Part shown: positions 8,649 through 16,200 of the stretch, in pieces | Position numbering within the stretch: the first letter of the stretch is position 1 | Layout: each line of letters begins with the position of its first letter | Position numbers and translations under genes: made by a program | The notes under the pieces: model-generated | The model's input: only the letters and a program-made list of their open reading frames with translations | What the model was told of the DNA's origin: nothing | Databases searched by the model: none | NCBI GenBank assembly: GCA_008729055.1 | Contig: SDUX01000047.1 | Span: 1 to 20,024, forward strand | Reading direction: 5' to 3' | DNA: 20,024 bases | Source of the DNA: Pyropia haitanensis | Lineage: Eukaryota > Rhodophyta > Bangiophyceae > Bangiales > Bangiaceae

Positions 8649-8863
8649 GGAGGACGTACCTGCGATTCTGACGTCCAGGAGGGGGAGGGGGGGGGGCCGC
8701 CCTAGGACGCATCTCAGGAGGGTACGTCCTCTCGGGCCCGAATCGGACGTACCGGCCAATGGGACGTCCAGACGAGGGTTCGTCCAAATCGGCTGGAATC
8801 GAGGGTTCGTCATCTGACGAACCATGCGATTCTGACGTCCCAGAGGGGGGGGTTACGTCCTCC
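8649..8863. repeat. Cluster of diverged ACGT-core hairpin repeats
   Basis: At least three relatives of the 46-bp unit lie in tandem: 8649-8731 (interrupted by a G-rich insert), 8745-8785 and 8815-8863. Between the last two is a perfect hairpin, GGTTCGTCA at 8804-8812 and TGACGAACC at 8815-8823 with a 2-nt loop. The unit at 8649 matches the upstream copies at 26 of 30 bases over its left half. The cluster ends 20 bp before the retrotransposon frame. Confidence 0.7.
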
Positions 8864-8882
8864 GTGTATATTCTTATAGTAG

Positions 8883-10448
8883 GTGCTGAAGCCGGGGGAC
8901 CCGCGGATATCCTCTCCTGAGGTGCAGGCGGCGCGGGCTGTAGAACTGGAGGGGCTGATGACGCGTGGTGCGTTCAAGAAGGTACACAAGAGCCGCGTGC
9001 CGCCTGGTGCCGTTATCTTGGGGGGGCGTTTCGTTGACGCCATCAAGAACGCTGGCACCATCGACGAGAAGGCGAAGGCGCGCTACGTGGTGCAAGGCAA
9101 CACCGACAAGGAGAAGCCGTTCATTGTGCACAACAACTCGACGCTACGTCAGAGCTCCACGAAGCTCCTGGTGTCCACAAGCGCGGTGCTGGACTTCCGC
9201 ATCTTCTCCCACGACGTCACCCAGGCGTACCTGCAGAGCAAAGACGCCATGAGCCGCGTCATCTATGTGAAGCCTCGCACCAAGGACGCGGCACTTTTCG
9301 GGCTCAAGGACGACGAGCTGATGCTAGTCTGCCTGCCCGTGTACGGCATCTCGGATGCAGGTGACTACTGGGGCGAGACCTCCACTGCTCACGTGGAGAA
9401 GGACCTGGGCATGGAGCCGATGGCCGGCGACCCTGCGCTTTACATCAAGAACGGCGACGACGGCGTTGAGGGGATGCTGGGCAAGTACGTAGACGACACC
9501 CTCCTAGGCGGGAACGAAGCGTTCCAGGTGTTGACGGAGAAGTCGCTGGAGGCGTTTGAGTCAAGACCGCGCACCTGGGACAATGTGGAGTTCCTTGGGG
9601 TTGCGGTGGAGACGGTACCTGGCTCACCTCGGTCCTTCCGCCTGCACCAAGCTAGCTACGTGGCGGTCACGCGGCAGCTGCCGCTTGACGTCCGCTACGA
9701 GCGGTTCGTGTCGGCCCGCGCCGGATTTGCGTGGTTGGCCCATAGTCGGCCGGACCTTTGCTGCGCCATCAACCGGGCCGCCCAGGTGTCGAGCTCGTCC
9801 TTTTGCACGCGCCACGTGCAGGAGCTCAACAAGGCCACCAAGTACGCTCGGGCAACAGGGGACCTGGTGTTGACGTATACGCCGCTAGACTGCGCCACGC
9901 TGCACCTCCGCGTTTATGCGGACGCGTCCTTTGCATCCAACGACGACCTGTCGTCCCAGTTGGGCTACATTGTGCTTCTGTGCGACCAGATGGACCGCTG
10001 CCACGTGCTGACCTACTCCAGCAAGAAGGCCAGACGCGTCGTGCGGAGCATCATGGCGGGGGAGGTGTACGCCTTTGCGGACGCCTTTGACGCGGCCTAC
10101 ATCATTAAGCACGACCTGGAGCGCATCTACAGACAGCGCCTGCCGCTGGTGATGCTGACTGACTCCAAGCAGGTGTTTGATGTCATCACCCGGGCCTCCC
10201 ACACCACCGAGAAGCGGCTTATGATTGACGTTGCCGCCGCCCGGGAAGCCTACAACCGGCACGAGATCTCCAACGTCGGCCTCGTCAGGTCTGAGCACAA
10301 CGTCTCGGATGGCCTGACGAAACCTGGCCCGTGCGCGGCTCTGGACGCGGTGCTGCGGACCGGGAAGGACATCAACCCGGTGCAGCAGTGGGTCATCCGC
10401 TCCCCCGTCACCCCTGAGCGTTCGGATGGGGAAACCCCGGGAGTGTGA
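8883..10448 (+). CDS. pol: Ty1/Copia reverse transcriptase-RNase H (5'-truncated pol)
   Basis: An uninterrupted 521-residue frame carries the RVT_2 reverse transcriptase of Copia elements. SHDVTQAYLQS holds catalytic Asp111 and KYVDDTLLGG the YVDD box at 202-205. The RNase H domain follows with Asp347 (YADASF), Glu394 (MAGEVYAFAD), Asp427 (LTDSKQ) and Asp476 (NVSDGLTK), so all active-site residues are present. The product would copy element RNA into DNA in a cytoplasmic particle. Gag, protease and integrase, normally upstream in one polyprotein, are absent. There is no proper start: the frame opens at a GTG directly after a TAG at 8880-8882, and the first ATG is residue 26, inside the domain. 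TATTCTTATAGTAG just before 8883 could be a splice acceptor. The most likely reading is a 5'-truncated copy whose remaining part has not yet decayed. Confidence 0.92.
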   Translation: MLKPGDPRISSPEVQAARAVELEGLMTRGAFKKVHKSRVPPGAVILGGRFVDAIKNAGTIDEKAKARYVVQGNTDKEKPFIVHNNSTLRQSSTKLLVSTSAVLDFRIFSHDVTQAYLQSKDAMSRVIYVKPRTKDAALFGLKDDELMLVCLPVYGISDAGDYWGETSTAHVEKDLGMEPMAGDPALYIKNGDDGVEGMLGKYVDDTLLGGNEAFQVLTEKSLEAFESRPRTWDNVEFLGVAVETVPGSPRSFRLHQASYVAVTRQLPLDVRYERFVSARAGFAWLAHSRPDLCCAINRAAQVSSSSFCTRHVQELNKATKYARATGDLVLTYTPLDCATLHLRVYADASFASNDDLSSQLGYIVLLCDQMDRCHVLTYSSKKARRVVRSIMAGEVYAFADAFDAAYIIKHDLERIYRQRLPLVMLTDSKQVFDVITRASHTTEKRLMIDVAAAREAYNRHEISNVGLVRSEHNVSDGLTKPGPCAALDAVLRTGKDINPVQQWVIRSPVTPERSDGETPGV

Positions 10449-11052
10449 AAGATTGGCTGTCGCGGCCGGCCGGTGCGTGGCATCCTCGCGCTCATGCGGC
10501 AGGCCGCTGGCGCGGAGGGGCGGACGTGGACGGGATGGTCGGACTGGTGGGTGCGGCCAAGACGCGGTGGGGTGGTCATCTGTTGTCGGCTCGGCCGACT
10601 CGTGTGGTCGACTGTGTGGGGCTACTTGTTTGGGATTGTATGTTTGTTTATGATTGGTGGGCTGGCCCAGTGTGGGCGGGCCCCCCCCCCCACGCCGGAT
10701 ATCCGGCTTGCATTGTGTGGCCTGGCGCGCCCGCTAGGGGTGGCTGGGCGGCTTGTTTGGCCCGGTGGGGTGTGCCCCGCACGCATGCGTGCAGCGCTGT
10801 GTGCGCGGTGCTGCGTGGGTACAAGAGCGTGACCGCGCGCTGGTCGGGGACGGGCGCGACTCGCCGGGTAGACTCACATCGGCATTTGTGCACGCCCCCC
10901 CACCGTGGTGGGGACCGTGCGCGGCCGCTGGGTCTCGGGGGATTACACTGCGTGTACTGCCTCATCTCGCCGTTTTTGCTCACATTCAAGTGCTCCAGGC
11001 TCGCGTTCCATGCCCCATTCAGCCGTGTCATTCCGAGTTCTGGGGGATATCA
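10444..11052 (+). repeat. Candidate 3' LTR of the Copia element
   Basis: A purine-containing tract (GATGGGGAAACCCCGGGAG) is followed at 10444 by TGTGAAAG, the usual place and dinucleotide for an LTR start in Copia elements, and the pol stop codon overlaps it. The interval is non-coding, with a C run at 10681-10691 and a 14-bp palindrome GCCGGATATCCGGC at 10694-10707. The end at 11052 (ATATCA) is chosen only because it finishes in CA at a suitable distance. Confidence 0.3.
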
Positions 11053-11706
11053 CTGACCAAGCGATTGTAGTTTTCTGGGGGCAGACGGGAGGTGGACAGC
11101 CCGACCCTGATCCCGCCACGGTCCCCTCCACGGGCACCGGATCGTGCTCTCTGCCACGGCGCCTCGTGCCACCGATTGTGGTAACAAGCGCCTGTCCTTG
11201 TCGTTGGCCGACGGCAGACATATGCGCACCGACACAGGGGGCTCTGACGCAACACCGACCACCCACGCGCTGCCGGCTTACTGACACAAACGGACCGACT
11301 GCGATCGTTCACCGCAACGGCTTGGACCGTCTCGCTGTGGCACGTTGGGTCCCTGGTGCGTTGCTACCAGCCGGTCGAGCGGCGGTTGCTGGCACACTGT
11401 CTGCGTGTGTCGTTGTTCCCTGTCCCCCCGTGAGCACCCACGCTGCGTTGAGCCTACTGAATTCACCCGTCCGTTCCTGTGTCAGGCGCCGCGCCCCGCA
11501 CACGCCCCGCCGGTCCGGCGAGCCGGCCCGGAGACCGGAGACCTGACTTTTGCCCGCCGTGCGCTGTGGTGCGCTGTGGTGTGGTGGTGCATGCTGTGGT
11601 GAGCTTTTTTGTGGATCGATGCCATGAGGCGCCCTCTTGATGCACCCCTCCCCACGGATGGGTCCTCTGTGCTTATATCTTCCAGTGACTGCCGGTCGTG
11701 ACCACG
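11053..11706. other. Gene-free interval
   Basis: Frames here are open in several registers and show no recognisable protein. A short tandem GTGCGCTGTG GTGCGCTGTG sits near 11559-11578. A TATAT-like sequence (GCTTATATCTTCC) near 11670 could belong to the promoter of the transposase gene downstream. I could not find terminal inverted repeats of that transposon by eye. Confidence 0.5.
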
Positions 11707-11822
11707 ATGCTTCGTGCCCACCAGCCTGCCTTCCAGTGCTACGAGCCAACAACCAAGTCGCCCGCTCTAGTAGCAACTGGACATCCCCCCGACCGTCACG
11801 GCATCGGAGACGACCAAGCCAG

Positions 11823-12008
11823 GTATGTCGAAGACGAGTGTCACCGGCGGGCCGCTTTGCTGCATTGTACTGAAGTGGATTGTTTCTCCTTTTCTCTCCC
11901 TGGGATGTGTATACTATAGAGTGGTGCTGGTCACCTTTTTCCTTGTTGCACAGCGGTACTGACAGCTGAGCGCCTCTGTGTCGGCTTTTTTCTTTTCTTG
12001 GTGATCAG
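11823..12008 (+). other. Probable 5'-leader intron of the transposase gene
   Basis: CCAG|GTATGT at 11823 is a strong donor, the same hexamer as in the internal intron of this gene. CGGCTTTTTTCTTTTCTTGGTGATCAG ending at 12008 is a strong acceptor, eight bases before the ATG at 12017. A second acceptor, TTCCTTGTTGCACAG, ends at 11953. Neither acceptor puts the upstream ATG at 11707 in frame with the finger domain, so the upstream exon is read as untranslated leader. Confidence 0.45.
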
Positions 12009-12016
12009 GCTGCACG

Positions 12017-12624
12017 ATGGTGCCACCACCCGCTCTGGTTTGCTGGTACTGCCCTCGCGCTTTTACGTCCCTCCTCCACCGCAGCCGCCATATGCAAAGC
12101 GCACACAAGAACTGGGACCGCATGTTGCCGCCGGCAGGGCGGCGGCGGGACGGCCCCACGGCCACTGCAATGTCGCAGCCCCTCGAGTCCGTGCCGCCGC
12201 CGCCGTTCACCCATGGCCGTGCAGGCGCAGCTGGACGGAGTGGCAGCGGCGCGTTGGTCTCGCGCATTGCCGAGGGCCCGCAACTGGGCCGGACGCACGA
12301 CGGGATGGAGCGCGGCATGGTGCCCGAGCTTGCGCGCCCGCGCAGCCTGACACTACCGAGCGTGTCCTCACGCATCGCAGCCTACTACAACCGGTACCCG
12401 GAGATGCGCGAGTCGTCCCTGGTGGTTGACGCCTCGGCGGCGGACGTGCCGTCCCTTTTGAACACGCCGTGCCTCTCGTCGGTGCTGCGCTTCACTCTGA
12501 CGTCTGGGGGCTGCGGCCTGACGGGGTCGGATCAAACGACCTTTGCCCGCATTCTGTTGGGAGTGGAAGCGGGCATGGCCACAGCTGATGGCCCGCCCGG
12601 GCAGGTGACCAGCCGGTTTGCCTC
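12017..12624 (+). CDS. Plavaka-like transposase, N-terminal segment with C2H2 finger
   Basis: ATG at 12017 has an ideal context (A at -3, G at +4). A C2H2 zinc finger appears at once: C9-x2-C12-x12-H25-x4-H30, with LVCWYCPRAF at its start, as in many Plavaka proteins where it may bind the element ends. A variable Pro/Ala-rich linker follows. The segment then reads SSRIAAYYNRYPEMRES and ends at TSRFAS, where the frame breaks inside a 17-bp tandem duplication. Removing one copy continues directly into the next segment. Confidence 0.75.
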
Positions 12625-12641
12625 TCCGCACCGTTTGCCTC
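12616..12641 (+). repeat. 17-bp tandem duplication causing a frameshift
   Basis: GTTTGCCTC occurs at 12616-12624 and again at 12633-12641, exactly 17 bp apart. Since 17 is not a multiple of three, the upstream frame continues into a wrong register. With one copy removed the frame reads through as TSRFASSVQAEQRRVLAQRK, which suits the family. An alternative is a 47-nt intron (CAG|GTGACC at 12605 to TCCAG at 12651), also phase 0, but that would delete the FASSVQ residues. Confidence 0.65.
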
Positions 12642-13730
12642 GTCGGTCCAGGCGGAGCAGCGCCGGGTCTTGGCGCAGCGCAAGTGGCGCGTGGTGTGGA
12701 TCACCGTGGGCGGCACGCGCTACCCATTCTACTACAGGGATATGCTGCATGCGGCGTTGGACGCGCTGTTGTCTGCGGAGGAGGTGGACTTGCAGGGTGG
12801 ACGGCTGCCCGACGGGCCTGGTGGGGAGCGCCGGCGGTCCGGTACGCTTGACTCGGACCTGTTCCTGGACGCAGTCGCGGAGGTGCGGTCCATCCACGGG
12901 GACCATGCGCACGTGCTGGCCATCAACCTGCACGCCGACGAGGCGCAGGCGTCCTGGTCTGGAGGTTTCACCATCTACCCCGTGAGGATGCTGGTCGTCA
13001 ACGTCCGCGATGGGGGCGGCCGCTGGATGAACGTCGGCCACGTTCCTCACATCCCGAGGGTGGTGGGCAACGTCAGAAGTGCCCGCGCCCGGTTGGCTGT
13101 GAGTGACGCGCGCAACGAGATGTTGCAGCGCTGCCTGGCGGTGATGCTGCAGGGGGTCGTGCAGGCCAGTCATCACGGCGTCTGGGTCAACCTGCCAGGT
13201 TTGGGCCGCGTGCTGCTGGTGCCGCGTGTGCTGGGCGTCGTGACGGACCAGGTGGAGGAGCGTGCCATAATGGCGCTGATGGGTAACCGAAGCAACTTCA
13301 ATTGCACCCACTGCCTGACGCCGCGCGACGTGGCGGCCGCGCCCAGCTGCACGGTGGTGCCGCGCCCGGTCGTCAGCACCCTTGAGGCCCAAGTGGCGGC
13401 GGCTGAGGCACGGGAGGCCGATGGGCGCCCGCGCACACGAGTGGCGCTTGCACGCGCTACCAGTGCGCTCCCGTTTGTTCCTGCTCTGGGGGCTGTACAC
13501 GGTTTGAGCACCGGGACCCTCGCCATGTACGACATCATCTCTTTCGATGCCCTCCACGTGTGGAAGCTTGGTGTTTTGAGGTTGCTCGCGCAGCGACTGC
13601 CTTCAATGCTGCAGGCCGTCTGTCCGGACAACCGTGCCGTCCTTGGCAGCGTCCAGGAGACCCTGGACGCAGTCAACCGTCGCGGCTTTGAGTTGGGGCC
13701 TCTCTGCCGCGCGTCTCCCGTCGCACCAGG
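12642..13730 (+). CDS. Plavaka-like transposase, catalytic core segment
   Basis: Family landmarks in order: QRRVLAQRKWRVVWI, YPFYYRDMLHAALDAL, HVLAINLHADEAQASWSGG with a candidate catalytic Asp (codon at 12937), IYPVRMLVVNV, VGHVPHIPRVVGNV, RCLAVMLQGVV, VPRVLGVVTDQVEERAIM, NFNCTHCLTPRDV with a CxxC, and YDIISFDALHVWKLGVLR with a second candidate catalytic Asp (13546-13548). The DxLHxxxxG pattern is typical of Plavaka and KDZ transposases. The segment ends at a splice donor after the first two bases of a Gly codon. Confidence 0.82.
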
Positions 13731-13903
13731 GTATGTCCTCAATGAGTGCGGCTGACTGCGCTTTCAAGAGCTTGTGTGCATGTGTGATGCCCCTTGCGTG
13801 TGGTGGGCGTCGGCTGCGTCGTTGAGTGAGCGCTCTGGGGTCTCTTAAACTCATACGCCATCATCTTTGTGTTTGCTGGTTGCACCATTGTACGATCATG
13901 CAG
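13731..13903 (+). other. Intron in the transposase gene (173 nt)
   Basis: Donor CCAGG|GTATGT at 13731 and acceptor ACGATCATGCAG ending at 13903 give a phase-2 join, GG plus T making a Gly codon. The next residues are CFVPMTVTQATMTGRQWRHF, which matches what Plavaka proteins have at this point. The nearer-looking acceptor CACGCAG ending at 13931 would give the wrong frame. Unspliced reading ends in TGA within eight codons. Confidence 0.72.
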
Positions 13904-14300
13904 TTGTTTTGTGCCTATGACTGTCACGCAGGCCACGATGACGGGCCGCCAGTGGCGGCACTTCTGTGTGGAGTGGCCCCACATGGTGGCAGGCCTGTTC
14001 GGCCCGGCCGTGTGCCGCGGCATCGTGGCGCCTCCCAACCAGGCCCCGCCGTCCTTGCAGGCCAATTTGCCCCGCGGTCATCCGGCGGACGCGGACATGG
14101 ACGATGGCTGGGGAGATGGGACGTACGAGGAGGTGTGCTTGGAGATGGAGGAGCTTGCCAGGCCTGTTGAGGGCGTGGACACGTCGGCGGGCTCCCCCTA
14201 CTACTCCCTCTTTGGGGAGGTGCCCATCGAGGACGCCGTGCTGCGGATGTTTTGCGTGGCCGCTAAAGTCAACGGTCTGTTTTTTATGGGGACAACCGGG
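13904..14300 (+). CDS. Plavaka-like transposase, third segment
   Basis: It begins VTQATMTGRQWRHF, followed by an acidic stretch (DADMDDGWGDGTYEE) and AVLRMFCVAAKVNGLFF. The frame then runs into unrelated Ser/Arg/Trp-rich residues, and transposase-like sequence resumes in the -1 register. The break lies between about 14280 and 14302, where a T6 run (14280-14285) and a G4 run make a one-base indel easy. Confidence 0.7.
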
Positions 14301-14302
14301 CG

Positions 14303-15304
14303 GACCACACTGTCACCACCGAGTCGGAGGCGGTGGAGGTGGCCGACGTGGCCAAGATTTTGGGGGATATGATCCAGGTCCTGCTGGGCCCCGTCCATAC
14401 AACCAAGCTTCACCGGCTGATGTACCACGTGCACGAGGAGCTGACCAGGCGCGGCAACCTGTGGGAGGGAGACACGAGTGAGAACGAGTCACTCCACCCG
14501 GCGGGCAAGATGATGTACCGTCGCACCAACAAGCACGGGCCCTCGTTGATGCTGCAGCTGCTGCGCGCTGAGGAGACAAAGTCAGAGGTGCTGGACAGGC
14601 TGGACAGGGCCGAGCGGGACGCAGACAAGGACGCGCGCGCCACGGCGGGCGTGGACGACGATGCGGCGGGCGGCGCGGCCGAGGCTGACCCCAGGGTTGG
14701 GGCGCGGGGCGTGCGCGTCAGCGCGGCCGCTGTTGCAGCCCAGCCGGGACTGGCGGCTCACCCCGCCTGCCTGGAAGTCGGCATGGACGGCACGCTGGCC
14801 GTTGCCAACACGACGCAGATCAAGGCCACTTTCGAGTGGGGGGCGCGCGCGATGGTGCAGAATGTGCGTGGCACCAACGACTTCCGCGCGGCGCCCTGGC
14901 ACTCACACATCAGGTTTGTGGGTGCCGACGGCGAGGTGCTGTGGGGGCTGGTCCGCGTGGTGCTACGCGGCGTCGACGGCGGTGCTTGCCAGCGTGTGGT
15001 GGTGCAGTGTTTGCGGAAGGAGACGCCACGAAACGGGTGCGTTTTGACTGCCTTTGGCTGCCAGCGCTTGGCTTGGGACTTTGCCAGCTGGGACGACGAC
15101 TGGCCCAAGCTGGCCGTCGTGGAGACGTCGGCCATTCTCCGCCTGGAGCAGATCCACTCGGACTGGTGGGACCTCGGCCGCCGCTTGGGCGTCCGTGCTG
15201 TGCCGTCAACTGTACCAGACACGTCCGACGAGCGTCATCGTGCACGCTTCTTCACCAATGTGTTCTACCCCTGGACGTCGCGGTCTTTGCGTCTCGCTGT
15301 ATAA
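14303..15304 (+). CDS. Plavaka-like transposase, C-terminal segment
   Basis: It reads DHTVTTESEAVEVADV, then TTKLHRLMYHVHEELTRRGN and SENESLHPAGKMMYRRTNK, the conserved K-x-H...E-x-x-H...RRTNK block of the family; Glu in SENESLH is the likely third catalytic acid. A charged helix follows (VLDRLDRAERDADKDARA). The last 190 residues form a separate domain with a beta-rich look (HSHIRFVGADGEVLWGLVRV) that ends FFTNVFYPWTSRSLRLAV at TAA 15302-15304. I cannot name this tail domain. Confidence 0.8.
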   Translation, partial: DHTVTTESEAVEVADVAKILGDMIQVLLGPVHTTKLHRLMYHVHEELTRRGNLWEGDTSENESLHPAGKMMYRRTNKHGPSLMLQLLRAEETKSEVLDRLDRAERDADKDARATAGVDDDAAGGAAEADPRVGARGVRVSAAAVAAQPGLAAHPACLEVGMDGTLAVANTTQIKATFEWGARAMVQNVRGTNDFRAAPWHSHIRFVGADGEVLWGLVRVVLRGVDGGACQRVVVQCLRKETPRNGCVLTAFGCQRLAWDFASWDDDWPKLAVVETSAILRLEQIHSDWWDLGRRLGVRAVPSTVPDTSDERHRARFFTNVFYPWTSRSLRLAV

Positions 15305-16200
15305 AGATGCCCTGACGTGGCGGCGTAAACTGTCTTTAGAAACAGCGCAGAATCCTCACTGCGTTCACTGCTCCACTCTCTCCACCCCCACTCCCGGAAA
15401 AACCCTCGTGCGCCCTCCGCGTTCACACCCCCTTGACCGGGCCCCACCGTGCGTGGCGGCCAGTACTCTTCTACCCCCCCACGACGCAAAGGCCAGCCCC
15501 GAAAGGCGCCGAGTCCATGACCAGCGGCCGCGACCGCGCGGCACGCCCCCCCCCGGCCCCCAACCATTTCCACCGGCCGCCACCGCGCGGCGCGCCCCAC
15601 CCCTGCCATCAACCCCGCCCCCATCCCCCTAGAGCGGCGGGATTCCCACCCCTGTCCCCGTCCCGTCACCGCCGCGGTACAGCGGCAATGTTGACGGTAA
15701 GGGACGGGGGCATCACCACCCTCCTCCCCGCCGTCCCCCCCCACTCATGCTCCCGTGGGCGCCTACCGCTCGCCGGGGCCGCCCGCGCGGGTGCTCAAGG
15801 AGAGGGAGGGGGGGAGGGAGGTGCATTGGCGCGACGGCAATGGGAGATGCTAGGAGTGGGGGGGCCCCCACGTGGCGGTGCCGGCGGCGACAGTGGGCGG
15901 TCGGGTGAGCGGGCGGGCGCGCCCGCGTCAGGGGCCAGCTGCCGCCGACTGCGGCGGCCGCCAGCGGGCCACGCCCGGGCGCGCCCGTCTGCTGAAGCGG
16001 CCGCCGCCAGGAGGACGGACTGCACCGCCACCGCCACCGATGTGACCTCGACCACCACGCGGGTGCGGAGGACAGCCATTGTGAAGCGGGAGGGGGTTGC
16101 CAAGAGGGGGAGGGGCGAAGGGGGATGGACGGCGGGATGCGGGCCGGGGAGTAGACTGCGCTTTGCGCTGCCTGCCAAGTGCCATGTCACACTGTAAGAC
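15305..16200. other. GC-rich spacer without supported gene
   Basis: C-rich sequence with overlapping open frames on both strands and no motif. There is a diverged direct repeat: 15521-15548 (CCAGCGGCCGCGACCGCGCG...) and 15570-15598 (CCACCGGCCGCCACCGCGCG...), 49-50 bp apart. A plus-strand frame 15433-16197 is open for 254 residues, but its Pro/Arg/Gly content is what random GC-rich DNA gives. Confidence 0.5.

Larger units (their letters stand above)
8883..11052 (+). mobile_element. Partial Ty1/Copia LTR retrotransposon
   Basis: This covers the pol fragment plus the probable 3' LTR. The left boundary is where recognisable element sequence begins, next to the hairpin cluster. The right boundary is a guess at GGGATATCA near 11052, since no 5' LTR is available for comparison. 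The order RT then RNase H at the end of pol is diagnostic of Copia, because in Gypsy elements integrase follows. Confidence 0.6.
12017..15304 (+). mobile_element. Plavaka-like (CACTA/KDZ-related) DNA transposon, coding part
   Basis: This interval holds a single transposase gene spread over four reading-frame segments, one boundary being an intron and two being frame breaks. Terminal inverted repeats and target duplications were not identified, so the true ends lie outside these limits. Plavaka elements are best known from fungi. Confidence 0.75.

Noticed and set aside
7417..8825. Long minus-strand frames (395 and 372 residues) rich in Pro, Ser and Leu
   Set aside because: They are a by-product of the C/T-only strand, which rarely forms stop codons; several registers are open at once and none has a domain or stable composition.
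11707..11822. Upstream ATG frame as first coding exon of the transposase
   Set aside because: Neither good acceptor downstream brings it into the zinc-finger frame, and the ATG at 12017 has an ideal context directly before the finger.
12532..13557. 341-residue minus-strand frame over the transposase core
   Set aside because: Antisense shadow; the plus strand shows the conserved transposase blocks and a phase-consistent intron.
13731..13931. Intron ending at CACGCAG (13931)
   Set aside because: It joins in the wrong frame and gives a stop after two codons; the acceptor at 13903 restores the family sequence.
14279..14288. Programmed -1 frameshift at the T6 run
   Set aside because: In the used frame the run is G TTT TTT A, which does not give the X XXY YYZ arrangement, so a simple indel is more likely.
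15433..16197. 254-residue plus-strand frame as a gene
   Set aside because: Composition follows local GC repeats, no motif, and competing frames on the other strand are equally open.
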